Notes: a model not told the origin generated them from the sequence alone. DNA of 64,000 nucleotides from Glaciecola sp965658765 (GCA_965658765.1 CBFHTO010000002.1:1-64000); one strand, 5' to 3'. Positions 44,152 through 53,399 are shown, counted from the stretch's first letter. Translations and numbers: made by a program.

Positions 44152-45750
44152 ATGAATAAAATCACTAATCATACTCAAAATGTTGCCATATGGTGGGTAA
44201 AGCGAGATTTTCGTCTCAAAGATAATGAGGCGCTTTCTAAGGCTTTAGAAGCTAATCAAATCGTAATCCCCATTTTTTTATTTGAACCACTCTTAATGCA
44301 TGGTTCAGATTGGGGCGATTTCCATACTGCCGCAATCCACAGTGGGGCCGCATCATTAAGCAACAATCTAGAATATTACAATAGTAAACTTTTGTGTTTC
44401 GATGTTTCTTTATTTGAAGCACTTCACGAAATAAAGCAAAAGCTCAGCGCTAATGGGTTTGAAGTGACAAGGGTGTATTCTCATGAAGAAACGGGACTCA
44501 CACACACATTTAATCGCGATAAAGAGTTTAAAGTTTGGTGTCGATCTCACAATATCGTCTGGCATGAGTACACAAACAACGGTGTTATTAGGTGGAAAAT
44601 AGACAGAAATTATTGGGAGCGGCACTTTGTGAGCTATATGACGAAAGATAGATTTCAATTTCCTAAGCTCAAGCTGACTAAGAGTTTTCCAGAAACAATT
44701 AAAAAGCTATTTTCCAATCACGATATCAGTCACGTACTTAGTCATACTGCTGAACACTCTATTTCTGAACGCATGAACGTGAGCGAACGTTCAGGAAATT
44801 TTATACTGAGGGATTTCTTATACAACCGAGGTAAAAAATACACGGGTGGGATCAGTAGCATGAATAGAGCAATTGATTCCTGTTCAAGGCTTTCGGCGCA
44901 AATTGCGTGGGGATCATTGTCATTGAGAACGGTATTGCAGGAGTGTGATAAACGAATCTCTGAACTTGAGGCGGAAAGTTCCAATTCAGCTAAACAGTGG
45001 AGATTGAGTCTAGGAAATTTTAGATCGAGACTTTTCTGGCACGCGCATTTTGTGCAGAAACTCGAGAATCAAGTAGATATGGAGTTCTATGCTGTTAACA
45101 AGGCATTTAGAAGTGGTTTGCCATATATCTCTCCAGAAACCTCTCTTTGCGAACACAATAAGCGTTTGCAGGCTTGGCTTCATGGAGAAACGGGATTTCC
45201 CGCAATTGATGCTGCGATGCGATATTATCAAAAGTATGGATGGTTGAACTTTCGTTCACGAGCCATGATTACGAGTTTTGCGTGCAATGCACTTAGACTT
45301 CCTTGGCAAACGGTATTATACGCACTTTCAAAACTGATGATTGATTACGTGCCTGGAATACATGTATCGCAAGTGCAGATGCAAGCTGGAGTCACTGGTA
45401 TAAATACCATTAGAGTTTATTCGCCTCAAAAACAACTTGAAGATCATGATCCCAAATGTCACTTTGTTTATCGCATGATCCCTGAATTAAAATCGTTAAA
45501 ACCTGCACAGATTTTATCTTTGTCATCTGGATATACTCATTCTAATTACACAGCGCCAATCATAGACTTTAAGAAAGAATCACGCATCATGAAAGACGCA
45601 CTCTACGAAATTTCTAAATCTAAGCATTGTGCAGATGAATCAAAGAAAGTCTTCATAAAACATGGTTCAAGGAGACGTAACTTTTCTTCAAGATCTAAAC
45701 CTGGCGAAAAACTTAGCCGCGCGACATCCGCTCAGTTAAAGCTATTTTGA
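44152..45750 (+). CDS. Divergent photolyase/cryptochrome family protein
   Basis: This 532-residue protein has the photolyase antenna start (AIWWVKRDFRLKDNEAL) and the FAD domain with LSAQIAWGSLSLR, FRSRLFWHAHFVQKL, GETGFPAIDAAMRYY and GWLNFRSRAMITSFA. The flavin-pocket region differs sharply from true photolyases: where they have DxxxANNGGWQW, this has VPGIHVSQVQMQAGVTG, then RVYSPQKQ. That suggests a separate subfamily with changed catalysis or signalling. A basic C-terminal tail of ~40 residues (GSRRRNFSSRSKPGEK) is extra. It follows the DASH gene by 48 bases. FAD binding is likely, while repair activity is uncertain. Confidence 0.85.
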   Translation: MNKITNHTQNVAIWWVKRDFRLKDNEALSKALEANQIVIPIFLFEPLLMHGSDWGDFHTAAIHSGAASLSNNLEYYNSKLLCFDVSLFEALHEIKQKLSANGFEVTRVYSHEETGLTHTFNRDKEFKVWCRSHNIVWHEYTNNGVIRWKIDRNYWERHFVSYMTKDRFQFPKLKLTKSFPETIKKLFSNHDISHVLSHTAEHSISERMNVSERSGNFILRDFLYNRGKKYTGGISSMNRAIDSCSRLSAQIAWGSLSLRTVLQECDKRISELEAESSNSAKQWRLSLGNFRSRLFWHAHFVQKLENQVDMEFYAVNKAFRSGLPYISPETSLCEHNKRLQAWLHGETGFPAIDAAMRYYQKYGWLNFRSRAMITSFACNALRLPWQTVLYALSKLMIDYVPGIHVSQVQMQAGVTGINTIRVYSPQKQLEDHDPKCHFVYRMIPELKSLKPAQILSLSSGYTHSNYTAPIIDFKKESRIMKDALYEISKSKHCADESKKVFIKHGSRRRNFSSRSKPGEKLSRATSAQLKLF

Positions 45751-46203
45751 TATTTTTATTAAACAACTGAAGTAAACTACCCGCTTTCTGTAAACCGACA
45801 ATGCCTTTCGCTTCAATCATAGAGCTTCATCACTGCATATTTTTTGAAGAATATGAAAGTGTTTTTTAATGTCACTAAACAACTAAAAGTGCATTCTGAT
45901 CTTCAACTCACTGACTAAAATGATTTTGGACTTTTTTCATCCAAAATGACTGCTTCACCATGAAACCATTTAACTCACTCTTTTTGGAAATATCTGCATA
46001 ATATAGGACATTTAATGCATAACAAGCTTGCATTAAAAACGTATTGTTTACAAAACAGTAACATCGCTTAAAAAGTGAATGGAAAATAAGTGGTCTAGGG
46101 GTTCTTCATTTGTGGGCTACTAATTAAGACATTGTTTCTGTATCAGTCGCCATGTCGCTGGTATTAACTTTTATATTATTGATATCGAAATGGAGCAATC
46201 CTT
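45751..46203. other. Intergenic region upstream of the sarcosine oxidase operon
   Basis: No gene is seen in about 450 bases. No glycine riboswitch pattern is visible. The region contains the inverted repeat listed separately and probably the sox promoter. The ribosome site GGAG for soxB is at its right end. Confidence 0.5.
46012..46036. promoter_or_regulatory. Inverted repeat upstream of soxB, possible operator
   Basis: TTAATGCA and TGCATTAA form perfect 8-bp arms around a 9-base spacer, about 170 bases before soxB. The form fits a dimeric regulator site. The regulator is not known. Confidence 0.4.
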
Positions 46204-47457
46204 ATGCAACGTTATTCAGGTTTCGGCTTAGCAAAGCATACCCTGAGCCATCACGAAAATTGGCAAAGGATATGGCGAAATCCCAAGCCCAAGGACAAAT
46301 ACGACGTGATCATCGTCGGTGGTGGCGGCCATGGGTTAGCAACAGCATACTATTTAGCCAAAGAGCATGGCATTACTAACGTTGCGGTAATTGAGAAAGG
46401 CTTTTTGGGCGGGGGTAACACCGGTCGAAACACCACTATTGTTCGCTCTAACTACTTATGGGATGAAGCAGCACACCTTTATGAGCATGCAATGAAGCTG
46501 TGGGAGGGTCTTAGTCAGGACTTAAACTACAACGTTATGTTTTCACAACGAGGTGTGTTGAACCTTGGCCATAACCTGCAGGATATGCGTGATATTCAGC
46601 GCCGAGTAAACGCAAATCGGCTAAACGGTATTGATTCAGAGGTTTTGGACACGCAAGGTGTGAAAGAAATCGTGCCACATATGGATTGCTCGCGTAACAC
46701 GCGATATCCAATTTTAGGCGCATCGTGGCAGCCTCGCGCAGGGGTTGCCCGTCACGATGCAGTAGCTTGGGGTTTTGCTCGGGGTGCTGATGCAATGGGT
46801 GTTGACCTTTTTCAGCAAACCGAAGTGGTCGATATGGAAATCGAAGATGGTGCCATCGTTGGAGTGCATACAAAACAGCATGGTTTAATCCGCGCCGAAA
46901 AAGTTGGGTGCGTAGTGGCTGGTAACTCCAGTGTGTTAGCTAAAATGGGCGGTTTCCAGTTACCCCTTGAAAGCCATCCCTTGCAGGCTCTGGTCAGCGA
47001 ACCGATAAAACCGATTTTGGATACCGTTGTGATGTCTAATGCCGTGCACGGTTATATCAGTCAGTCTGATAAAGGCGATTTAGTCATTGGCGCTGGCATT
47101 GATGGTTATAACGGTTATGGCCAGCGTGGCAGCTACCACACTATCGAACACACGCTACAGGCGATCGTAGAGTTGTTCCCAATATTTAGTCGAGTACGCA
47201 TGAACCGTCAGTGGGGAGGAATTGTTGATACCTGCCCTGACGCATGTCCTATTTTATCAAAAACACCGGTTGAGAATCTGTATTTTAACTGTGGTTGGGG
47301 TACGGGAGGGTTTAAGGCAACACCAGGTTCTGGCAACGTGTTTGCTCACTCACTAGCCAAGGGTGAAATGCACCCCTTAGCGGCTCCTTTTTCTATAGAT
47401 CGCTTCCATAGTGGAGCACTAGTTGATGAACACGGCGCTGCCGGTGTAGCCCACTAA
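46204..47457 (+). CDS. soxB: Sarcosine oxidase beta subunit
   Basis: The 417-residue beta subunit carries the catalytic flavins of heterotetrameric sarcosine oxidase, which oxidises sarcosine to glycine. The NAD/FAD motif is DVIIVGGGGHGLATAYYLA; covalent FMN attachment and substrate motifs are FLGGGNTGRNTTIVRSNYL and the C-terminal GWGTGGFKATPGSGN. The methyl group goes to tetrahydrofolate in the alpha subunit. A GGAG site lies 8 bases upstream. It opens the soxBDAG-purU operon, whose bases look richer in G and C than the neighbours. Confidence 0.96.
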   Translation: MQRYSGFGLAKHTLSHHENWQRIWRNPKPKDKYDVIIVGGGGHGLATAYYLAKEHGITNVAVIEKGFLGGGNTGRNTTIVRSNYLWDEAAHLYEHAMKLWEGLSQDLNYNVMFSQRGVLNLGHNLQDMRDIQRRVNANRLNGIDSEVLDTQGVKEIVPHMDCSRNTRYPILGASWQPRAGVARHDAVAWGFARGADAMGVDLFQQTEVVDMEIEDGAIVGVHTKQHGLIRAEKVGCVVAGNSSVLAKMGGFQLPLESHPLQALVSEPIKPILDTVVMSNAVHGYISQSDKGDLVIGAGIDGYNGYGQRGSYHTIEHTLQAIVELFPIFSRVRMNRQWGGIVDTCPDACPILSKTPVENLYFNCGWGTGGFKATPGSGNVFAHSLAKGEMHPLAAPFSIDRFHSGALVDEHGAAGVAH

Positions 47458-47469
47458 GAGGATTCGAAC

Positions 47470-47763
47470 ATGTTAAATATTTTCTGCCCTTACTGTGGTG
47501 AATATCGAGAAGAAGAAGAATTTCATGCGAAGGGTGAAGCGCATATCAAACGTCCCGCAAACCCAGACGATTGCACTGACGAGGAATGGGGGAATTATCT
47601 GTACTTCCGTAAAAACCCTCGAGGTATTCACCATGAAATGTGGGTTCATGCCTTGGGTTGCCGTAAGTTCTTCAATGTTACCCGTGACACAGTAACTTAC
47701 GAGATAAAAGAAACCTATAAGATTGGCGAACAGCCAAGCACAACGGCTGGAGAGACCCAATGA
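47470..47763 (+). CDS. soxD: Sarcosine oxidase delta subunit
   Basis: The 97-residue delta subunit binds one zinc. The ligands are visible as CPYCGEYREEEEFH near the start and HALGCRKFFNV later. It stabilises the four-subunit enzyme. Its end overlaps the alpha subunit start by four bases (ATGA), so the two are coupled. Confidence 0.95.
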   Translation: MLNIFCPYCGEYREEEEFHAKGEAHIKRPANPDDCTDEEWGNYLYFRKNPRGIHHEMWVHALGCRKFFNVTRDTVTYEIKETYKIGEQPSTTAGETQ

Positions 47764-50762
47764 GCCAAAGCCAACGTTTACCTAATGGCGGTCGCATTAA
47801 TCGTAGTAAGCCAATCAGTTTCAAATATCGTGGCAAAGAATATCAGGGCTTTGAGGGCGATACGCTCGCCTCAGCATTGATGGCCAATGGCATTAGTTTA
47901 CTTGGACGTAGTTTTAAGTACGGTCGACCTCGGGGCATCATGGCTGCAGGAGCTGATGAACCCAATGCCTTATTACAACTGGGTGCAAGCGAAGCGACTC
48001 AAGTACCCAATGTTCGTGCGACTCAACAAGAATTATTTGAAGGCCTCGTGTGCGAGCCAGTCAGTGGTTGGCCAAGTGTAGATTTCGATCTGAAATCCAT
48101 CGCGGGTACCTTAGGTGGTAAAATGATGCCTGTGGGTTTCTACTACAAAACCTTTATGTGGCCTAGCAAGTTGTGGATGACCTACGAACACTTTATCCGC
48201 AAGTCAGCTGGCTTGGGTCGTTCGCCTTTAGAAAACGACCCCGATACCTACGATAAAATGAATCAGCACTGTGACCTGTTAGTGGTTGGTGGCGGTCCTG
48301 CTGGTTTAATGGCGGCTTTGACTGCTGCGCGTGGGGGTAAACGAGTCATATTGTGCGACGAGCAAAACGAATTTGGCGGATACCTATTAGCCAGCACAGA
48401 AACTATTGATGGTGACGATGCCATGCAGTGGGTCACCAATACGGTCAGTGAGCTAGAGAGCATGGATAATGTTTTATTGTTAAACCGCTCTACTGCCAAC
48501 GGCTACCACGATCATAATTTTGTGACCGTTCATGAGCGTTTGACCGAACACCTCTCTGATCGCGCGCCGTTTGGTAAAGTTCGTGCTCGTATGCATCGCA
48601 TTCGTGCTAATGAGGTATTGCTGGCCACAGGTGCTCATGAAAGGCCACTAGTATACGGAAATAACGACGTGCCTGGCTGTATGCTCGCCTCTGCGGTCAG
48701 CACATACATTCGTCGATACGGTGTTCGCCCAGGGTCTAGGTTGGTATTGATGACAACTAATGACGATGCTTATCAAGCGGCCTTGGATTGGCACGAGGCT
48801 GGCGGCGAAGTGATTGCGTTGGTTGATACTCGAGAAAACCCAAAAGGCACGTTAATCGACAAAGCCAAAGCGCTCGGTATTGAAATAGTTCACGGTAGTG
48901 CAGTGATAGATGTAAGCGGAGGCAAGAAAGTCAAAGGGGCATATGTTGCGCCAATTGATAGCATGGGTGAAAGAGTTACTGGAGCAACCAACGAATTAAA
49001 GTGCGACATTATTGCGTCATCTGGTGGTTACAGTCCAGTTGTGCATTTGTCGGCTCATCTTGGTGGGCGTCCTGTTTGGAACGAGGAAAAACTAGGCTTT
49101 GTGCCGAATCATGGCTTGAAGCACCTGCACTGCGCAGGAGGCATTAACGCTACCTATGACTTAAGTGATGTTTTGTCTGAGGCTACCTCTACTGCCGCAA
49201 ACGCATGCAAAACTGAAGTGCTAGAAGTACCAGTAACACAAGAAATAGAGCGCGGGGCGCCTATGGCTTTATTCCACGTGCCTCACAGTAAAAAGACGGC
49301 CAAAGCGCCTAAGCAATTTGTAGATTTTCAAAACGACGTTACCGCTTCGGGGATTGAATTGGCCTGTCGCGAAGGCTTTGAGTCTATCGAACACGTTAAG
49401 CGATACACCGCGCTAGGTTTTGGTACTGATCAAGGTAAGTTGAGCAACATCAATGGTGTTGCGATCACCGCTAAAGCCTTAGGTAAAAAGATTGAGAATA
49501 CCGGAACGACTATGTTCAGGCCAAACTACACCCCTATCACATTCGGTGCTGTAGTTGGCCGAGACGTTGGCGACTTATTTGATCCAAAACGTTATACGGC
49601 GATGCAGCCTTGGCATGAAGCCAACGGTGCAGAGTTTGAGGAAGTAGGCCAATGGATGCGACCTTGGTACTTCCCCAAAAATGGCGAAGACATGCATAGA
49701 GCGGTTAATCGAGAAGCCAAAGCAGTGCGTGATTCTGTTGGTATTTTGGATGCTTCTACGCTAGGTAAAATAGATGTCCAAGGCCCAGATGCCAGAGAGT
49801 TCATGGGGCGTGTGTATACAAACGCATGGGCTAAACTTGGCATCGGTAAATGCCGCTACGGTTTGATGTGTGGCGAGGACGGCATGCTATTTGATGATGG
49901 TGTCACCGCTTGCTTAGGTGAGAACCATTTCATCATGACCACCACTACAGGTGGCGCAGCGAGAGTTTACGAATGGCTTGAGCTTTGGCACCAAACTGAA
50001 TGGCCCGAGTTAGAAGTTTACTTCAATACAGTGACCGACCAGTGGGCAACCTGCACCATCAGTGGTCCCAATAGTCGCAAGGTGTTAGCGAAATTGACAG
50101 ATATCGACCTTTCCAACGATAACTTCAAGTTCATGGATTGGAAAGCGGCAATCGTGGCGGGTGTACCTGGACGGGTATTTAGAATCTCATTTACCGGTGA
50201 AGCCAGCTACGAAATCAACATTCCAGCACATTATGGCTTGCATGTTTGGGAAGCGCTGATGGAAGCAGGCGCGGAATTTAATATCACCCCTTATGGTACT
50301 GAAACCATGCATGTACTTCGTGCGGAAAAAGGTTTCATTATTGCTGGTCAAGACAGCGATGGCTCAGTTACGCCAATAGATTTGGATATGGGTTGGGCAG
50401 TAGGTATGAAAAAGCCATTCTCGTTTATTGGCAAGCGCGGCATGCAGCGTAAAGATTGCTTGCGTGAAGACCGTAAGCAGTTGGTCGGATTGTTGACTAC
50501 GGATCCAAAAGAAGTACTTGAAGAAGGTGCGCAAGCGGTTCTAGACCCGAATGCACCGAAACCAATGCCTATGGTTGGTAATGTTACATCAAGTTATTTT
50601 AGCCCTAATTTGGAACGCTCCATTGCGATGGCGGTGATTAAGGGTGGTTTGAACAAGAAAGGTGACAAAGTTTACTTCCCCTTAGCTGATGGGCGAGTGG
50701 TTGAAGCAGAAATTACTAGCCCCGTGTTCTTCGATCCAAAAGGAGATCGTCAAAATGTCTGA
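47760..50762 (+). CDS. soxA: Sarcosine oxidase alpha subunit
   Basis: This 1000-residue protein is the normal length for the alpha subunit. The N-terminus has a ferredoxin-like SoxA domain (FKYRGKEYQGFEGDTLASAL), then an NAD-binding Rossmann domain (LLVVGGGPAGLMAALTAARG). The C-terminal ~400 residues are an aminomethyltransferase-like (GcvT) domain that binds tetrahydrofolate (GILDASTLGKIDVQGPDA, GEASYEINIPAHYG). It accepts the methylene group released from sarcosine to form 5,10-methylene-THF. It overlaps the gamma subunit start by eight bases. Confidence 0.96.
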   Translation: MSQSQRLPNGGRINRSKPISFKYRGKEYQGFEGDTLASALMANGISLLGRSFKYGRPRGIMAAGADEPNALLQLGASEATQVPNVRATQQELFEGLVCEPVSGWPSVDFDLKSIAGTLGGKMMPVGFYYKTFMWPSKLWMTYEHFIRKSAGLGRSPLENDPDTYDKMNQHCDLLVVGGGPAGLMAALTAARGGKRVILCDEQNEFGGYLLASTETIDGDDAMQWVTNTVSELESMDNVLLLNRSTANGYHDHNFVTVHERLTEHLSDRAPFGKVRARMHRIRANEVLLATGAHERPLVYGNNDVPGCMLASAVSTYIRRYGVRPGSRLVLMTTNDDAYQAALDWHEAGGEVIALVDTRENPKGTLIDKAKALGIEIVHGSAVIDVSGGKKVKGAYVAPIDSMGERVTGATNELKCDIIASSGGYSPVVHLSAHLGGRPVWNEEKLGFVPNHGLKHLHCAGGINATYDLSDVLSEATSTAANACKTEVLEVPVTQEIERGAPMALFHVPHSKKTAKAPKQFVDFQNDVTASGIELACREGFESIEHVKRYTALGFGTDQGKLSNINGVAITAKALGKKIENTGTTMFRPNYTPITFGAVVGRDVGDLFDPKRYTAMQPWHEANGAEFEEVGQWMRPWYFPKNGEDMHRAVNREAKAVRDSVGILDASTLGKIDVQGPDAREFMGRVYTNAWAKLGIGKCRYGLMCGEDGMLFDDGVTACLGENHFIMTTTTGGAARVYEWLELWHQTEWPELEVYFNTVTDQWATCTISGPNSRKVLAKLTDIDLSNDNFKFMDWKAAIVAGVPGRVFRISFTGEASYEINIPAHYGLHVWEALMEAGAEFNITPYGTETMHVLRAEKGFIIAGQDSDGSVTPIDLDMGWAVGMKKPFSFIGKRGMQRKDCLREDRKQLVGLLTTDPKEVLEEGAQAVLDPNAPKPMPMVGNVTSSYFSPNLERSIAMAVIKGGLNKKGDKVYFPLADGRVVEAEITSPVFFDPKGDRQNV

Positions 50763-51357
50763 GTACTTTTCAGTAATTAAACAGCATGCTAAAGGTATCG
50801 AGGGCGTGACACCGATTAAGGCTCGCCATACCAACACTTACCTCAGTTGTGATCAATTAACTCTGCGAGAGTTGCCATTATGTGGGCAATTTAACCTGCG
50901 TTTAAATCCGGATAACGCGGAGCAGATGCAGATAGCCTCAGATTTTATTGGCGGTCCTCTGCCCACCAAGCCATTGACCTCGTTACAGTACGGTGAGGTT
51001 CGTGCAGTTTGGACTGCACCTGACGATTGGCTGGTAATCATGCCTTGGTCTCTTGCCGCCGATTTCGAATCTCGATATCGGGGCGCTCAAACTGGACACT
51101 ATTCCATTGTTGATATCAGCGCGGGGCAAACCCTAGTTGAACTAAGTGGCCCTGAATCGCGCAACTTGCTGAAAAAAGCCTCGCCCATCGATGTGCATCC
51201 ACAAGCCTTCCCTATTGGTAAATGTGTCGGTACGGTATTCGCTAAAAGTGCTGCGGGAATTGTTCGCACCGGCGATGACAGTTACCTTTTAATCGTGCGT
51301 CGTAGCTTTGCGGATTACATATGGGACTGGCTCGTAGATGCTAGTACTGAATACTGA
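50755..51357 (+). CDS. soxG: Sarcosine oxidase gamma subunit
   Basis: This is a 200-residue GcvT-like small subunit. The ATG at 50755 (MSEYFSV) is chosen; it overlaps the soxA stop, and the longer open frame upstream lies inside soxA. The stretches RVVWTAPDDWLVI-like (here RAVWTAPDDWLVIMPW), VDISAGQTLVELSGP and YLLIVRRSFADYIWDWL are typical. It forms the heterotetramer with alpha, beta and delta. Confidence 0.94.
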   Translation: MSEYFSVIKQHAKGIEGVTPIKARHTNTYLSCDQLTLRELPLCGQFNLRLNPDNAEQMQIASDFIGGPLPTKPLTSLQYGEVRAVWTAPDDWLVIMPWSLAADFESRYRGAQTGHYSIVDISAGQTLVELSGPESRNLLKKASPIDVHPQAFPIGKCVGTVFAKSAAGIVRTGDDSYLLIVRRSFADYIWDWLVDASTEY

Positions 51358-51384
51358 GTCTAGAAAAATCATATTGGAATAATA

Positions 51385-52254
51385 ATGAAAACAAGTGAAA
51401 ACAGTTGGGTGTTCGCAGCTCGTTGCCCAAGCGTCCTTGGGACAGTGGATGTGTGTACCAACTTTATGGCTGAGAATGGTCTCTACATAGACGAAATACA
51501 GTCTTTCGACGACAAGACCAATGCTGACTTTTTTATAAGAATTGCCTTTCATTCTCAATCAGAAAGTTTGGACCCTGATAAATTTGCAAATGATTTTCAG
51601 CAAGAGGCTGACCGTTTTGATATGCACTGGACGCTAAAGGCGCCGGATCACCCAGAGCGGACAGCGATTCTCGTGTCTAAATATGACCACTGTTTGAATG
51701 ATTTGCTCTATCGCCACCGCACGGGGCAGTTACTGGGCATTGAGATCCCTGTGATTATCTCAAATCACCCAGATTTAAAAGCGTTAGCTGATTGGCACGG
51801 TATCCCCTACTATCACTTACCCATAAGTAAGCAAACAAAGCCTCAACAAGAGGCTCAAATACGTGAATTGTTAGAAAAATATGAGATTGATTTGGTCGTC
51901 CTAGCGCGTTACATGCAAGTCATGTCTCCCGAAATGTGTGAATACTTAGATGGTTGGGCGATTAACATTCACCATTCATTATTACCTGGCTTCAAGGGGG
52001 CTAAGCCCTATCACCAAGCATGGGAAAAGGGTGTAAAGATGGTGGGGGCAACCGCACACTACATCAATAACGACCTTGATGAGGGACCAATCATTACGCA
52101 AGGCATACAAGATGTAGACCATACTTATTATCCTGAAGACTTGGTCCGTGTGGGTCAGGATGTGGAGCGAGTAGTATTGGCTAAAGCAGTTCGCTTGCAC
52201 GTTAGTCGACGTGTATTTTTGACAGGTAATCGCACAATTGTTATGAAAGGATAA
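51385..52254 (+). CDS. purU: Formyltetrahydrofolate deformylase
   Basis: PurU splits 10-formyl-THF to formate and THF. The 289 residues have an N-terminal ACT-like domain (ARCPSVLGTVDVCTNFM) and a C-terminal formyltransferase fold with the catalytic stretch INIHHSLLPGFKGAKPYHQ (Asn and His) and LDEGPIITQ (Asp). It starts 27 bases after soxG and is likely co-transcribed. In this operon it would regenerate THF from the one-carbon units made by sarcosine oxidase, a pairing seen in other sarcosine and glycine-betaine users. Confidence 0.95.
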   Translation: MKTSENSWVFAARCPSVLGTVDVCTNFMAENGLYIDEIQSFDDKTNADFFIRIAFHSQSESLDPDKFANDFQQEADRFDMHWTLKAPDHPERTAILVSKYDHCLNDLLYRHRTGQLLGIEIPVIISNHPDLKALADWHGIPYYHLPISKQTKPQQEAQIRELLEKYEIDLVVLARYMQVMSPEMCEYLDGWAINIHHSLLPGFKGAKPYHQAWEKGVKMVGATAHYINNDLDEGPIITQGIQDVDHTYYPEDLVRVGQDVERVVLAKAVRLHVSRRVFLTGNRTIVMKG

Positions 52255-52416
52255 ACAGCCACAGTATGTGTGTTAGCGCCTCTAACTAGGCTTACAAGGG
52301 CTTTATCCATGCGTCGGATTAGCTAACGTTTGTTTTATCTGAAATTAAAAGAGAAACAAGCATTGCCATTAGAGGCTAAATATATTTATAAATGGTGGTG
52401 AGAACGGGCAGAGGAA

Positions 52417-52725
52417 TTATTGTCGTTGTTCAATTTCTTGTTTAATCTGCTCTCGCCTTTTCTTTGCTTGCTTCGCTTTTTCTTCTTCTTGTAGCCACTT
52501 ATTGAGATATCTTATTTGTCCGTTTTTATACGCCGCGTAGGTTATGCGTAACGCATTACTCAGGATGTCAGAATCAGTCCAATTGGTCTTTTCTACAATC
52601 TCTTTGTAATTTTCCATAGCCTCAGGAGTAATATAGCCACGGACAAGTTTTTTACCGAGTGCTTTTTGTTTCTCTCGAAAACGTTTTTGTTTCTCTGCAT
52701 TGGCGACAAGCTTTTTGTTTTTCAT
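52417..52725 (-). CDS. Hypothetical basic protein (102 aa)
   Basis: I do not recognise a named family. It starts KLVANAEKQKRFREKQKALGKK and ends in a highly charged coiled-coil-like tail (EEEKAKQAKKRREQIKQEIE). The middle VRGYITPEAMENYKEIV and DSDILSNALRITYAAY could form a ribbon-helix-helix, typical of small DNA-binding repressors. The reading frame is clean and it sits alone between purU and fabA. Function is unknown; DNA-binding is an inference. Confidence 0.6.
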   Translation of the reverse strand: MKNKKLVANAEKQKRFREKQKALGKKLVRGYITPEAMENYKEIVEKTNWTDSDILSNALRITYAAYKNGQIRYLNKWLQEEEKAKQAKKRREQIKQEIEQRQ

Positions 52726-52826
52726 ATCGTATATACGGGGCGCAAATATGCTCTGTATTTGAGGAAGAGTTCTAGTTTAATAGAAATATAGAGTTTTTTC
52801 ACTTTTTTGACTGTTCGGAGTTGTTA

Positions 52827-52844
52827 AGCGTACAAGTGTTCGCT
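52827..52844. promoter_or_regulatory. FabR-like operator upstream of fabA
   Basis: AGCGTACAAGTGTTCGCT is a near-perfect palindrome (7 of 8 pairs) that matches the known FabR (YijC) site of fabA and fabB in gammaproteobacteria. It lies 24 bases before the start codon. Confidence 0.65.
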
Positions 52845-52868
52845 AAATTAGCGGCATCGTAAAATTAT

Positions 52869-53399
52869 ATGACAAATCACATGACAAATAGACAAAGCAG
52901 TTTTACTCGAGATGACCTTTTAGCTTGCAGCAGGGGCGAGATGTTCGGGCCCGGCAACAGCCAATTACCCGCACCCAATATGCTGATGATGGATAGAATT
53001 AACATGATCAGCGAAGAAGGCGGCGAGTTTGATAAAGGATATATTGAAGCCGAGTTGGACATTACCCCCGACTTGTGGTTTTTTGATTGCCATTTCCCTG
53101 GCGATCCAGTTATGCCCGGATGTTTGGGGCTTGACGCGATGTGGCAGTTGGTTGGCTTTTTCTTAGGATGGTCTGGTGGTCCGGGTAAAGGTCGAGCTTT
53201 AGGCGTTGGCGAAGTGAAATTTACTGGTCAAATTTTACCGACCGCAAAAAAAGTAAGCTATCGAATCGATTTTAAGCGTGTTATTAAACGAAAATTATTT
53301 ATGGGTTTAGCTGACGGCTCTGTAGCAGTAGACGGTCGTGTAATCTACACTGCAAACGATTTGAAAGTTGGACTCTTTCAAGATACATCCAAGTTTTAG
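52869..53399 (+). CDS. fabA: 3-hydroxydecanoyl-ACP dehydratase/isomerase FabA
   Basis: FabA makes the cis double bond needed for unsaturated fatty acids. The 176 residues have the active site DCHFPGDPVMPGCLGLDAMW with catalytic His and Asp, and GVGEVKFTGQILP. The first ATG (52869) is followed by a second Met five codons later, and neither has a strong ribosome site. The FabR-like site upstream points to control by the unsaturated fatty acid state of the membrane. A clear terminator follows. The fabA-rmf arrangement is as in E. coli. Confidence 0.97.
   Translation: MTNHMTNRQSSFTRDDLLACSRGEMFGPGNSQLPAPNMLMMDRINMISEEGGEFDKGYIEAELDITPDLWFFDCHFPGDPVMPGCLGLDAMWQLVGFFLGWSGGPGKGRALGVGEVKFTGQILPTAKKVSYRIDFKRVIKRKLFMGLADGSVAVDGRVIYTANDLKVGLFQDTSKF

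Noticed and set aside
45751..46203. Possible glycine riboswitch ahead of the sarcosine oxidase genes
   Set aside because: I looked for the conserved core of tandem glycine aptamers and saw nothing similar.
47473..47760. 95-codon minus-strand frame covering soxD
   Set aside because: The zinc ligands and operon coupling of soxD on the plus strand are clear, so the reverse frame is a shadow.
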